A DNA stretch of 64,000 bases from Natrinema caseinilyticum (GCF_024227435.1 NZ_CP100445.1:2539369-2603368), one strand, 5' to 3'; counted from the first letter of the stretch, positions 54,185 to 63,573 are shown. Notes: generated from the letters alone by a model not told the origin. Program-made: numbers and translations.

Positions 54185-55170
54185 GTGAGTATTAGAAATA
54201 ATCACTCACATCAGGTATGGAGAGTTGATCGAGAGCGGCAACGATCGCTGTCGTGAGTTCAGAGAGTAAGTCTACTTCCGATGAATACGCCGGCAATTTC
54301 ACGAAGACGAGGTCCGTGACGGCTGACGCCCGAAAAGACGGTGCTCCATCCAGCACAACGATCAGATCATCTTCGAACTCTTAGCATAATGTGAGGACGA
54401 TATATTCGAATGTTTGGAAGTCACGTACTCTTCGAATCGAGAGAAAAAGCGATCACCGAAAACGGTGATCGCGCCCAACGGACACGTCCAGTCGCGGTGG
54501 CCAGACACTTCGATAGACGGCCGCGTGCCGCGGGGAATCGCGCGGCACGCGGCTCGACTTGCACGGATTACTCGGGTCGAGCGATACACCTACTGGGGCG
54601 TCCATTTCCCGCCGCTTTTTTCGAGATCTTCACGGCCCGATTCTTGCCCATCACCAGCAGATTCAGCGGCTGTACGGCGCGGTTTTTGATAGCTCAGTCC
54701 CGCTTCTTTGAGCAACCGCCGACAGCTCGGGCTCGAGTACTCGACGTCGTACGTCTCGTCGAGATACTGCTGGACGAGCGCCGGCGACCACGCCGGCGCG
54801 TCGAAGCCGACTTCCTCGGGTGATTCGTGGACCGTTTCTTCGAACTCTTTTTGCTCTCTTTCTGATAGCTTTCTTTTTCTTCCAGTTCGGTGAGCATCAG
54901 TAACGGCCTGCTCGAGCGACTCGTCGGTGTCGAGTCGCTGGAGCCAGCTATAGATCGTTCGTCGCTGAACGTCGTACCACTCTGCCAGTTCAGTCTGCGT
55001 GACACCGTTTTTGTACGCAATCGCTGCTAAGAGCCGTTGTGTCGGCTTCTTTCCCTCCACGTTGTCGAGGGCGTCGTGCAATTCTTCGACAGAGATCTCG
55101 TCGAGATGATCCACTGCGTTCGACGACGATCTCTGAGTAAAAAGTTCTAACGGTTGCGATGCTTTCAGAG
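54181..55170 (-). mobile_element. Decayed IS630-type element, copy 2
   Basis: The same family and orientation as copy 1. The left end carries TAGAAATAATCACTCAC, and the transposase end (LDQLSIPDVSDYF) reads toward it. The DDE part shows DDLIVVLDGAPSFRASAVTD and FVKLPAYSSEVDLL, but the normal ELNPVEECWRQLQ segment is deleted. A one-base deletion near 54596 shifts the second frame, and another shift occurs near 54390. The first frame is intact, so copy 2 is better preserved than copy 1 but still inactive. Right boundary estimated from where the copies stop matching. Confidence 0.8.
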
Positions 55171-55213
55171 CCGTCGTACTGCTGTTGTGGTCACCGTTCT
55201 TGGCATCACGCAC
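54590..55213 (-). CDS. IS630-type transposase, first frame (helix-turn-helix part)
   Basis: Encodes the DNA-binding half of the transposase: ISVEELHDALDNVEGKKPTQ, helix-turn-helix GVTQTELAEWYDVQRRTIYS, a winged-helix segment (DAPAWSPALVQQYLDETYDV) and the end KSGGKWTPQ. The real start is probably inside this frame, for example GTG 55114, because similarity with copy 1 stops around codon 20. The catalytic half is encoded by a separate, broken frame, so it could at most bind element ends. Confidence 0.75.
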   Translation of the reverse strand: MRDAKNGDHNSSTTALKASQPLELFTQRSSSNAVDHLDEISVEELHDALDNVEGKKPTQRLLAAIAYKNGVTQTELAEWYDVQRRTIYSWLQRLDTDESLEQAVTDAHRTGRKRKLSEREQKEFEETVHESPEEVGFDAPAWSPALVQQYLDETYDVEYSSPSCRRLLKEAGLSYQKPRRTAAESAGDGQESGREDLEKSGGKWTPQ

Positions 55214-56228
55214 CTCTCTCAGTCGTTTCGCTGGCCGACTCGGTGAATCGTCCCGAACGATCTCCTGACCGAGACCTGTCCACTCGTGACATCATGTCCA
55301 TCATATTTTTCAGTTGCTTTTCTCGTCTTGCACATCTCCACGTCTGATCGACTGGTCGGTACTCCAATAGGTCTCGAGGAAGGATCTCAGCTACAGAAAC
55401 GCCCGTCCCGGCGTCGTCGAACCGTGACCTCTCACAGTCCGGACATTCGTTAGACTGTTCCGACGGGTATCGTCCGGAATTCTGTTCCGCCACGGCTACC
55501 AGATCACGGACTCCCGCGGCGGCCGTGCAGGGACGATATCGGCTCAACTTTCGATGAAAGACGAGACGCTGTCGGAGGCTACGGGCGGAGAAGGGTGAGT
55601 GCCTCCCGGTCCTGGCCCGAACGAGAGACGGTGTTACACCGACGTCAGTCTCTGTCGTCGCTACCGAACTGGAAAGGCCACTCTCTCCCCCGTTTCTGAC
55701 GCGGAGACGGTGATTTCGGATCGATTATCGCACGGTCGCAACGACCGTGGTCGGTGCATACTTCCACCCGACCAATTTCGACGACGAAAACGCCGAGGAG
55801 TGGTTGCCGAAAGACGGCTCCGTTTCCGAGATCGAGACCGCCGAACGAGTCCGGATAGTGCCACCGCTCCTCCATTTCGGTTGTGCAATCGCACTTCCGT
55901 TCGCACTCGATGGTCACACGGCCGGTCGCGCTCGAGTCGCTCGACCGCGGCAATCGTCAGGATCGCACTGCACGCTTCACGGGTCGTCTCACCCTGCGTG
56001 CGAAAGATCCCGTGGCGGGTGTCGCCAGGGCGACAGCACCACAAATCACAGCGCCCACCTCCTCCCTCCGTACGCCGATCTCCAGTTACTCCAAATAGAG
56101 CGGGTTCGATCACCTCGTAATTTGGGAGCTCAGTGTTCACTGTCGGACGAGTATCTCACAGGGGTTCCCAGCCCTCCGACGGTCGATAAACCGACCACCC
56201 CGTTTCGACGGAAGGCGGCCACTTTTCG
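55214..56228. other. Long region without a confident gene
   Basis: About 1 kb. A minus-strand frame at 55206-55547 contains ECPDCERSRFDD and WRCARREKQLKNMM and might be a small zinc-binding protein, but codon pattern is weak. The plus frame from 55747 starts plausibly (MVGAYFHPTNFDDENAEEW) and then degenerates. I regard the stretch as spacer or decayed DNA. Confidence 0.4.
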
Positions 56229-57080
56229 TCAGTACTGCCGGACCAGATACACGACGGTCGCGAGCCAGACGGCTCCGGCAAAGGCGTAGATCGCGTCACC
56301 GGGAGGGTTCTCCGAACCGAACTGTGTCGCCGACAGCACGTACGTCAGGACGGCAACGACGAGCGGGCTGCCGACATACGGCAACCAGTTCGTCCTCGAG
56401 TTCGGATCCGACGTGTCGTTCGCTCGCGCATCGCGAACGAGGACTGCAGGGGTGATTATCGATGCGACGGTCAGGAGTACGACTAGTCCGAACCCGATGG
56501 CGAAGACGAGGCTCCCTTCCGGTCCTCCCGCGATACCAGTCCAGATGAGGTACGCGAACGCGATCGGTACCGTCGCGGCGTACCCGACGAGAACTGTCGG
56601 CCAGACTACGGAGCCCTCGGTTTTTGCTTCGAGCCAGCCGACGAAATCCGGTGCGAGTGGATACGACCAGGCGCTGCCGAATATTGCTTTGCCCGTGGCG
56701 ATGAGCCCAAATGCGAAGTTAATCAGGACCACGGACGTACACACGAAAACGCCCACTGCAAAAACGAGGAGAAACACCGTCCCGATCTGTCGTAATGGCG
56801 TGTTTTCTGGGGCCCACGATTCGAACGCCAGTCCAGTAGCGAACGTTCCGAACAGGACGGCGAACGTTCCGGTAATCAGTAGCTGCCAGTTGAACGCATT
56901 TCGGGCGTTTTCTCGCGTGAAGTCGCGTTTCGCTACCAGGTAGACGACTGCTGGGAGGACAACCCCGGTTCCCAGGCCCAGCAGGTGGACGAAGATTCCG
57001 CTCAGGGTTCGTTCAGTCAAGAGGTCCGGTCCCGGTTGTGTCTGTGCATCGGTCGATGTGGATCGGTGTTCGTTGGACAT
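56229..57080 (-). CDS. DUF4870-type membrane protein
   Basis: 283 residues, longer than typical DUF4870 (about 110-180). After a hydrophilic N-terminus of about 25 residues comes the family core, GIFVHLLGLGTGVVLPAVVY with FTRENARNAFNWQ between the first two helices, distantly like Tic20. Additional helices (AFAYLIWTGIAGG, FAIGFGLVVLLTVASIITPA, PLVVAVLTYVLSATQF) extend it to about seven membrane passes. Function unknown; possibly membrane homeostasis. Confidence 0.75.
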   Translation of the reverse strand: MSNEHRSTSTDAQTQPGPDLLTERTLSGIFVHLLGLGTGVVLPAVVYLVAKRDFTRENARNAFNWQLLITGTFAVLFGTFATGLAFESWAPENTPLRQIGTVFLLVFAVGVFVCTSVVLINFAFGLIATGKAIFGSAWSYPLAPDFVGWLEAKTEGSVVWPTVLVGYAATVPIAFAYLIWTGIAGGPEGSLVFAIGFGLVVLLTVASIITPAVLVRDARANDTSDPNSRTNWLPYVGSPLVVAVLTYVLSATQFGSENPPGDAIYAFAGAVWLATVVYLVRQY

Positions 57081-57152
57081 CGGTGCGTAACGTTCGGTTC
57101 GTTCGTGTGACCGTGATGGGCAGCAGGCGGCTTATCGATCGGTTCGTCGGCG

Positions 57153-57755
57153 TTACCTGGAGCGGATGCGTTCGGGAAGGACGCGCTTCGTTGCCCCTCT
57201 TTTAGTTCGGATCATTCTCGCCAGTCGCTCGGCGAGCAACAGGGCCAAACACATCACGAAGAGGTTTCCACCGGCTTCCCAGTACCCGTTCGTACTCTGC
57301 ACGGGTGGGTCGCCTAACACGACGGGCGCGAGGATCCCGATGGCAAAGAGGACGAGCGTCAACTGAAACCCCGCGAGCACCAGCGTTCGGATGCCGGCCG
57401 GATTTCGAAGGCGAACGAAATCGCTGACGGAGAGGGTTTCGAGCGGCGTCTCGAACGCGAGTGCGTCTTTCCCTTCGGGCGAAAGTGGCCAGTTCGACTC
57501 CGGGTGGTTGATGTAGTACAGCGTGATCGACTCCGGATACGTGTCGGCGGCGACCACGTCCCGCTCGCGGAGTTCGTTCAGTCGGAGACGAACCGTCTCT
57601 TTGCTCACGTCCGGGCGGACTCGAGCGCAAATCTGCTCGGCCGAGAAGTACGGCCGCTCGGCCTCGAGCATCGTCTCGACGACGTGGCGCTGCGTGAGCT
57701 TTTTGTCGAGAGTGTGTTCGATCCGGTTCTCGATCCAGGGCGGAAGCGTGGACAT
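57153..57755 (-). CDS. Winged-helix domain with two C-terminal membrane helices
   Basis: 200 residues. The N-terminal winged helix (KLTQRHVVETMLEAERPYFS, recognition part VSKETVRLRLNELRERDVV) is followed by a short linker and two hydrophobic helices, TLVLAGFQLTLVLFAIGILA and LFVMCLALLLAERLARMI, then a basic end. Membrane-tethered regulators of this shape are common but poorly studied in haloarchaea. ATG 57755 gives MSTLPPWIENRIEHTL; the longer frame upstream looks non-coding. It is transcribed in the same direction as, and upstream in position of, no obvious target. Confidence 0.75.
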   Translation of the reverse strand: MSTLPPWIENRIEHTLDKKLTQRHVVETMLEAERPYFSAEQICARVRPDVSKETVRLRLNELRERDVVAADTYPESITLYYINHPESNWPLSPEGKDALAFETPLETLSVSDFVRLRNPAGIRTLVLAGFQLTLVLFAIGILAPVVLGDPPVQSTNGYWEAGGNLFVMCLALLLAERLARMIRTKRGATKRVLPERIRSR

Positions 57756-58319
57756 CGTGTCAGTGATCACACCGTGATTGTGGGGGGAGTTAAACCCACA
57801 TCCGAATTTGGCGGGCACCAAATCGGTTCGGAGCGGGGAACACGAGCAGTTCAGTGGCCGATCACGATATCGGCACTCGAAACGGTCCAGTTCATCCGGT
57901 CGCGTCACTGGTGGAAGCAGTTCCGGGAGAGCAGTCCCGCTTGTGCCCCCATTCGAGACCGTTGTGGACGGAGCGTCCATTTCACGTAGTTATCGTGACG
58001 TTCGGCCACTCTCCACGTGAACGGAAGACGTAATGGATCGGTTCGACCACCCCCTCGAGTTGCACGTCGATAGAATCCGGTTTCCGAACACGCACACGAA
58101 CTTCGACCTATCGTGTACGAATCTCGAGTCGGCCGATCACTCGATTCGCCGTTCGCCGTCGACCGTCCGACACGATCCGTTCACGTGACGCCAAAATGGA
58201 CCGCTCGGTGGGCCACGAACCCGGGATTCGGCGGCCGCGTGTCCGAGTATCCGAACCCGTGTGCGGTAGATTCGGCGTGATCGGCCGTCGAGACCCTCGC
58301 TGAGCAGCGCTCGAGTGCG
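57756..58319. other. Intergenic region, no gene seen
   Basis: About 560 bases with only short shadow frames. The part just upstream of 57755 is AT-richer and may hold the promoter of the membrane winged-helix gene. Confidence 0.5.
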
Positions 58320-58505
58320 TCAGCGAGTCCGTTCCTGTGCGGCCGCACGGGTGGTATCGACCCGCTCGAACAGTTCGATCGTGGCCTCGATGTTTTTGAT
58401 CGACGGCCGCATCGTGATCGGTTCGGGGAGTTCCCTGTCGAGCGTCTTCACCTCGCCGAGAACCTCCTCGAGGCGAACCCGTGTGAACTGGTGGCTATCG
58501 GTCAC
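58320..58505 (-). CDS. Hypothetical small helical protein, 61 residues
   Basis: GTG 58505 starts MTDSHQFTRVRLEEVLGEVK; almost every codon ends in G or C and the residue mix (acidic, Leu/Val/Ile spaced for helices) is protein-like. There are no known motifs. It is isolated between two empty regions, which lowers confidence, but no competing frame is as good. Confidence 0.5.
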   Translation of the reverse strand: MTDSHQFTRVRLEEVLGEVKTLDRELPEPITMRPSIKNIEATIELFERVDTTRAAAQERTR

Positions 58506-59328
58506 GTGTGATCTCCCTCCGCGTGTCGGTCACCGGTCGTGTGCGTCTTCCAGTCGGTCGTGGACCGGCCTCGTGTGGAACGATAAAACCACGCAGCAGG
58601 CGCTCTCGGGACGTTTTATCGGCCTCAGCTTCCGAAATTCTTTCGTAGGGTCGTGTGTGAGTATACATTGTCCTCAATTGGTGCGAGGACACGGGTCGGG
58701 TGCTCCTACACCCGGCCGACTTCATTCATTCGGCCATCCCGCGCCTCTAATTTAGCTGATTAGGATCGGTTACTTATAGCTTACTGAACACCTCGCGGAC
58801 CTCCGATGCGGACAGTGCGGGGAGATCGCTGCTCCCGTGCCAGCGGAGCGCGGAGGATCTGCAGTGAGCGCGCCGTGCGCCTGAACGGTTTCGCCACCGC
58901 CAGCGCTTTCGACGCCGTCCGTCGGTATCCTGGAACGGTCCACCCCGTCGATTTTGCGGGCAGACTCGCTCGTGGGTGCCTCCTATCGGCACTCCTCGTG
59001 ATCGAAGGTCGCTCGAGACACGACACGGATCGTCTCACCGCTCTTCGACGAAAGAAGAAATCGGAGACGACATTCGCCACGTTGCGGTGGAGACGGCCCG
59101 AATACGCAGCAGACGTGATTACCGAAATGAATCTGATAAAAATAACGCTCTGGGGAAGTACAATACATAGCGTAATTTACACAATTTTCATTCTTCCAGG
59201 TAGCATAGTGTGGTCGAAGTAGAAGGGCCAATAACGACGATTTCCGGCGGATGAGCCCGCGCGGATACCGACGTTGAAACGGGATTAACCCACCTATAGT
59301 AACTGATCCAACACGCTGGACGTGAGGC
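58506..59328. other. Intergenic region, no gene seen
   Basis: About 820 bases. A minus-strand frame ending LPALSASEVREVFSKL looks locally protein-like but its upstream part is Arg-rich and unconvincing. The final 150 bases are AT-rich and include a likely promoter (CACCTATAGTAAC near 59290) for the Tat-signal gene at 59329. Confidence 0.45.
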
Positions 59329-59411
59329 ATGCGGAATTTCAAGCGACGGAACGTCCTCGGTGCGACCGGGTTCGTTCTCGGTGGTGGTTTGTTCGTTGAT
59401 GGATCCTTCGC
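59329..59411 (+). pseudogene. 5' fragment (Tat signal) of a beta-propeller gene split by an IS
   Basis: The frame encodes NFKRRNVLGATGFVLGGGLF, a twin-arginine export signal, then VDGSF, where the IS6-type element is inserted. With the IS in place translation runs a few codons into the element and stops (FAVLFR then TAA). Joined to 60118-61885, after removing the IS and one 8-bp duplicate, the frame is continuous for 617 codons including the stop. Confidence 0.85.
59404..59411. repeat. Target-site duplication, left copy
   Basis: TCCTTCGC at 59404-59411 is repeated exactly at 60110-60117, on the other side of the IS. Eight bases is the duplication length expected for the IS6 family. Confidence 0.85.
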
Positions 59412-60109
59412 GGTGCTGTTCAGATAAGGCTGAAGGAGTGAGGCGTGGCGTTTTCAAAGTGATTCATGCCCGAAAACGCACGCCTCAGTCCTAGTATCGG
59501 CCAGTTCGACTTGGATTTTGTGGAGCGAGAAGCAACACCGCGGCTGTTGATGAAGCTCAGTATTCAGCTCCATCTTGCTGGACTCTCGCTTTCGAATACT
59601 GTTCGTGTTCTCGAGATATTCGGTGTTGAACGGGCTCGATCGACGATTCATAACTGGGTTCACAAGGCAGATCTACAGCCCGATTCCTGTCGAAGCCCGG
59701 ATCACGTTGCAGTTGACGAGACGGTGATCCGGCTTGACGATGAACAGTATTGGCTGTACGCCGCTGTCGATCCAGAGTCAAACGAATTACTCCATACAAA
59801 GCTTGAACCGACGAGAAATAAGGTCATAGCCAGTACATTCTTCACGGAATTACGCGAGAAACACGATGTCGATGACGCTGTGTTTCTCGTTGATGGGGAT
59901 AAATCACTGAACTACGCCTGTCAACGGCATGGCCTCGATTTCAGATACGAACGACATGGAAATCGGAACAGTGTCAAACGTGTCTTTCGGGAGATAAAAC
60001 GTCGAACCTCTTCTTTCTCAAACTGCTTTAGTAACGCTCACGCAGAAACTGCTGATCAGTGGCTCAGATCGTTCGCCTTCGCATGGAATCAGCTTATCTG
60101 AACACGATG
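59412..60109 (+). mobile_element. Intact IS6-family insertion sequence, 698 bp
   Basis: Bounded by imperfect 17-bp inverted repeats, GGTGCTGTTCAGATAAG (59412-59428) and its partner CTTATCTGAACACGATG (60093-60109); 13 of 17 positions pair, and the inner 12 are perfect. It contains one complete transposase gene and is flanked by an exact 8-bp duplication, so the insertion is recent. It interrupts a Tat-exported protein gene. Confidence 0.9.
59466..60101 (+). CDS. IS6-family transposase
   Basis: 211 residues, the compact haloarchaeal IS6 type. A helix-turn-helix is seen at LSLSNTVRVLEIFGVERARS. The DDE catalytic residues are visible as the first Asp in HVAVDETVIRLDDEQYWLYA, the second in VFLVDGDKSLNYA and the Glu in KRVFREIKRRTSS. 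The gene fills the element and ends inside the right inverted repeat. All parts look intact, so the element may be active. Confidence 0.93.
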   Translation: MPENARLSPSIGQFDLDFVEREATPRLLMKLSIQLHLAGLSLSNTVRVLEIFGVERARSTIHNWVHKADLQPDSCRSPDHVAVDETVIRLDDEQYWLYAAVDPESNELLHTKLEPTRNKVIASTFFTELREKHDVDDAVFLVDGDKSLNYACQRHGLDFRYERHGNRNSVKRVFREIKRRTSSFSNCFSNAHAETADQWLRSFAFAWNQLI

Positions 60110-61885
60110 TCCTTCGCGGGGTCCGAAACCATGGACGGCCCTGCCGCGAGTTGGCCCCAGCTCCAGTTCGACGCAGCTAATTCCGGAAACGCTGATACGT
60201 CCGGCCCGGCGAAACCCCTCCACACGGCGTGGCGGTTTCAGTCCGTCGGGGAATACGGTTGCGCCTCCGCACCCGCGATGGCGGACGACACGCTGTACTT
60301 CGTTTCGAACGACACCGGCGACGGCGGCACCGCCGACGGCGGTTACTCGGGAATCGTCCACGCAGTAGACGCTAGTGGGACCGAGCGTTGGCGTACCCGC
60401 ACGACGGTGGCACAGTCCTCACCTGCGGTCGCCGATGGGAACGTGTTCGTCGCCGGGCGCGGCGGTCCCCTCCTCGCGCTCGACGCCAGTACCGGCGACC
60501 AACGATGGTCGTTCGGCGACGCGAGTACCTTCGAGGGCTCGCCGACGGTCGCCGACGGAACCGTCTTTCTCGCTACCAGTGCGTCAGACGACGGACTCGT
60601 ATTCGCCCTGAACGCAGCAGATGGGACCGTCAAGTGGTCCGCTGGGGCTGACGTTCCCGGCAGTCCGATGGAGGTGACGGCCGTCGCCGTGGCGAACGAC
60701 GTCGCGTACTTCGGCGTCGGGACGGACGCCAGCGAGGGTGCGCTGTACGCAGTCGACGCCGAAACGGGCGACCGGCGCTGGCGTGTCGATTTCCCCCGGG
60801 TAGGCCGTCATCCCGGAAATCTCGCACCGCCAACGATCGGCAATGGACGGGTGTTTTTCGCCACGAATAACGCGCTGTTCGCGTTCGGATCGGACGGCAC
60901 CGAACAGTGGCGGGAGGAGATACGCGGATTCACGCCCCGCTTTTACACTGAACAATCGCCCGCCGTCGCTGACGGAGCGGTTTTCTTCCTCGACGGTGAC
61001 GGACTGATCGCCGTCGATGCTGCCACTGGCGGCCGTCTATGGCAGTTCGATCCCTCGAGCGTCACCGTTAGCAGTTCACCGGTGGTCGCCGACGGGACGC
61101 TTTACGTCGGGACGGAACAAGCGGGGATGTACGCACTCGATGCCACCACCGGCGACCCGGTAGGGCAGTGCCGACCGAGACCGGACGCGCGGGTTATCAC
61201 TCCACCAGCGGTAGTCGACGGAACAGCGTACGTCGGTGCCTTTTCCCGGACCGGGAACGCGGCTCTCGGGGTGACCGCGCTGGAAACCGGACGCGACGCC
61301 ACCGCCTCGGCAGAACCCACCGCGTCGTTCGCCGTCGTCCCCGACGAGATACTCCGTGAAATGCCCGTGCAGTTCGAAAACCAATCGGATGCGTTCGGCG
61401 ACTTCGACGCCGAGGCCGACGATGTCGAGTATCGCTGGGACTTCGACGGCGACGGGGCGGTCGAGCAGACGACGATGAATAAGGATCGACCTCTCGAGTA
61501 CACGTACGAGGAGAGCGGTCGCCACGAAGTGACGCTCACGGTGAGGAACTCGTACGGATGGACTGTCTCGACGACGAAGTCCGTCGAGGTTGCCGAGGAA
61601 CGCTACGAACCACCGACGGCTCGCATCGAGACGGAGCCACCGAACGCCGACGAGAAGACCTTGGAGGCCGGGGATACGGTGATTCTCGACGCTTCCGCGT
61701 CGTCGAACGGATCGCGGGATATCGTCTCCTACGAGTGGACGACCGACAGTTGTGAAACGTCGGCGGGCGAACGGATCAGCGTCGGTCTCCACGAACCGTG
61801 TGGTGAGTGGCGGGTTCGGCTCACGGTCACCGATGAACTCGGTGTGAGTACCGAAACGAGCATCGTACTGACGACCGGCACGTAA
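60107..61885 (+). CDS. PQQ-type beta-propeller protein with PKD domain, signal peptide lost to the IS
   Basis: 592 residues if translation begins at ATG 60107-60109, which is the last three bases of the IS right end and in frame; the next ATG is 60131. Residues about 20-400 carry repeated propeller blades (SSPAVADGNVFVAGRGG, LLALDASTGDQRWSF, SPVVADGTLYVGTEQ). A PKD domain (about 425-515, VEYRWDFDGDGAVEQ) and a final PKD-like domain follow. The ancestral protein was Tat-exported, so the present product would stay in the cytoplasm. The propeller may bind a polymer or act as a scaffold; no quinoprotein active-site disulfide is seen. Confidence 0.85.
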   Translation: MSFAGSETMDGPAASWPQLQFDAANSGNADTSGPAKPLHTAWRFQSVGEYGCASAPAMADDTLYFVSNDTGDGGTADGGYSGIVHAVDASGTERWRTRTTVAQSSPAVADGNVFVAGRGGPLLALDASTGDQRWSFGDASTFEGSPTVADGTVFLATSASDDGLVFALNAADGTVKWSAGADVPGSPMEVTAVAVANDVAYFGVGTDASEGALYAVDAETGDRRWRVDFPRVGRHPGNLAPPTIGNGRVFFATNNALFAFGSDGTEQWREEIRGFTPRFYTEQSPAVADGAVFFLDGDGLIAVDAATGGRLWQFDPSSVTVSSSPVVADGTLYVGTEQAGMYALDATTGDPVGQCRPRPDARVITPPAVVDGTAYVGAFSRTGNAALGVTALETGRDATASAEPTASFAVVPDEILREMPVQFENQSDAFGDFDAEADDVEYRWDFDGDGAVEQTTMNKDRPLEYTYEESGRHEVTLTVRNSYGWTVSTTKSVEVAEERYEPPTARIETEPPNADEKTLEAGDTVILDASASSNGSRDIVSYEWTTDSCETSAGERISVGLHEPCGEWRVRLTVTDELGVSTETSIVLTTGT

Positions 61886-62369
61886 CGTCGCCACGCCCCT
61901 GAGACCTGTATTTCGGATCGGGGCGCCGACTTCTGATCGCTGGCTGCGGCCGCGGAGTGCTACGAATCCGTCACCTCCGCCAATTCGGCCCGTCTGTGAG
62001 CTCTGGTCGTACCCACACGTGGTCGTCGAATACCGGACGGACGGCACTCGACGGAATCGACGTATCGAACGGACGACGCGCTCTCTCGAGTCGCTCCGTG
62101 ATGACGTGACCGGCGAGTGTGGTCGAAGATCGGTGTCCTCGACACCGTCAGGACGGGCCCTGTTTACGGTCGTCTCACGGCTCCCGTGGTGGCCGACTAC
62201 CGACGTACTGGACCGCGGAATCCCGCCTCGAGTCGCATTAGATCAGCGCAACGCGAGTGAGGGTCTTCTCCGACCGATCGAAACGACACAACGTGTCGAT
62301 GTCGGTGTCCCACCGATACCGCTCCGTCCCCGCGTGTTACTTATCACCCAGCCGTACTATCACGACGGT
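61886..62369. other. Intergenic region, no gene seen
   Basis: About 480 bases, GC-rich, with only shadow frames. No RNA structure or repeat identified. Confidence 0.5.
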
Positions 62370-62543
62370 ATGGAGCGGCGACGACTCAAGACGGGGATCG
62401 GCCTGGCGATGGTCGCGCTGGGACTCGTGCAGGCGGGCGCGTACGCGCTCCAGAGCGAGTGGGTCCCGACCGCTCTGGGCCTCTTCTATTCGGTCATCGG
62501 ACTCGCGTACCTACGGGCCGAAGTGTACGCAGCCGACCGGTGA
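62370..62543 (+). CDS. Small two-helix membrane protein, 57 residues
   Basis: MERRRLKTGIGLAMVALGLV starts with a basic patch then a first helix (to AGAYALQS). A second helix, ALGLFYSVIGLAYLRAEVY, follows. Short hydrophobic proteins like this are widespread in haloarchaea; function unknown. Codon pattern supports it. It is 151 bases upstream of the rhodanese gene in the same direction. Confidence 0.6.
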   Translation: MERRRLKTGIGLAMVALGLVQAGAYALQSEWVPTALGLFYSVIGLAYLRAEVYAADR

Positions 62544-62694
62544 TCGCGGTTACTCTCCGCGAGAGCGGACCGCGAGACCACCCTCTGCCTCGCGTTCGCC
62601 GGCCGTCCGACCCGAATATTGACGAGGATCCACCGATACCGGTGTATCAAATGCGACCACGACAACGCGCGCCGTCGACGGGCGGGAGGCACCG

Positions 62695-63573
62695 ATGACT
62701 ATCGAGACCGTCCCGTCTCTGGTCGAACCGGAGTGGCTCGAGACCCGATTGGAAGCGCCGGAGTTACGCGTCGTCGACTGTACGGTTCACCTCAGCTTCG
62801 ACTCCGAAACGGGGGAGCGGCGAACCGAATCCGGCCGTTCGGACTGGGAGCGCGGTCACGTTCCGGGGAGCGTGTTCGCGGATATCCCGACCGACCTCTC
62901 GGCGGCCGACCCGGCGTATCCGTATCAACGACCGTCGCCCGAGAAATTCGCCGACGCCGTGGAGGAGTTGGGGATCGGCGACGACTCGAGGGTCGTTCTC
63001 TACGACGCGGCCGGAAACGGGTGGGCCGCGCGGGTCTGGTGGTTGCTGCGGGCGTTCGGCTTCGATCGCGCGGCGATCCTGAACGGCGGGTGGGAGCGGT
63101 GGACCGCCGAGGATCGGCCCGTCTCCACCGCCCCGTCGGCGGATCGGGAGGCGACGTTCACACCCGATCCGCGACCGGATCGATTCGTCGAGAAGGAGGC
63201 GGTTCTGGAGGCCATCGACGACGACGCGTGCTCGCTGGTCAACGCGCTCCGGCCGGAGGATCACGCCGGGACCGGCCTCGTGAAGTACGGCCGTCCGGGG
63301 CGAATCCCGGGGAGCGTCAACGTTCCGGCCGTCGGCGACGACGCGTTCGTCGATCCCGAGGACAAAACGTATCTCCCTCGAGCGGCACTCCGCGATCGAT
63401 TCGCCGAGGCCGGCGTGACCGATAGCGAGCGCGTCATCACCTACTGTGGCGGCGGCATCGCCGCGAGCAACGCCGCGTTCGCGTTGTCCCTGCTCGGCGT
63501 GGACGAGGTGGCCGTTTACGACGGGTCGCTGTCGGAGTGGGGACGGACCGACCTCCCCATGGAGACGGACTGA
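62695..63573 (+). CDS. Two-domain rhodanese sulfurtransferase, third in window
   Basis: 292 residues in the thiosulfate/mercaptopyruvate sulfurtransferase family. The N-terminal rhodanese domain has Asp in place of Cys (VVLYDAAGNGWAA). The C-terminal domain holds the catalytic Cys in VITYCGGGIAASN near residue 250. The Gly-rich CGGGIAA loop resembles mercaptopyruvate sulfurtransferase-like members and differs from the CRIGER and CNTARR loops of the two genes near 14 kb. The end GSLSEWGRTDLPMETD is typical. Confidence 0.9.
   Translation: MTIETVPSLVEPEWLETRLEAPELRVVDCTVHLSFDSETGERRTESGRSDWERGHVPGSVFADIPTDLSAADPAYPYQRPSPEKFADAVEELGIGDDSRVVLYDAAGNGWAARVWWLLRAFGFDRAAILNGGWERWTAEDRPVSTAPSADREATFTPDPRPDRFVEKEAVLEAIDDDACSLVNALRPEDHAGTGLVKYGRPGRIPGSVNVPAVGDDAFVDPEDKTYLPRAALRDRFAEAGVTDSERVITYCGGGIAASNAAFALSLLGVDEVAVYDGSLSEWGRTDLPMETD

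Noticed and set aside
55206-55547. Small zinc-finger protein on the minus strand
   Set aside because: It has one CxxC and an isolated Cys, weak codon pattern and overlap with the transposase frame; recorded only as a possibility.
58774-58992. HicA-like or helix-turn-helix end on the minus strand
   Set aside because: Only the last 16 residues look protein-like; the rest is Arg-rich and typical of non-coding GC-rich DNA.
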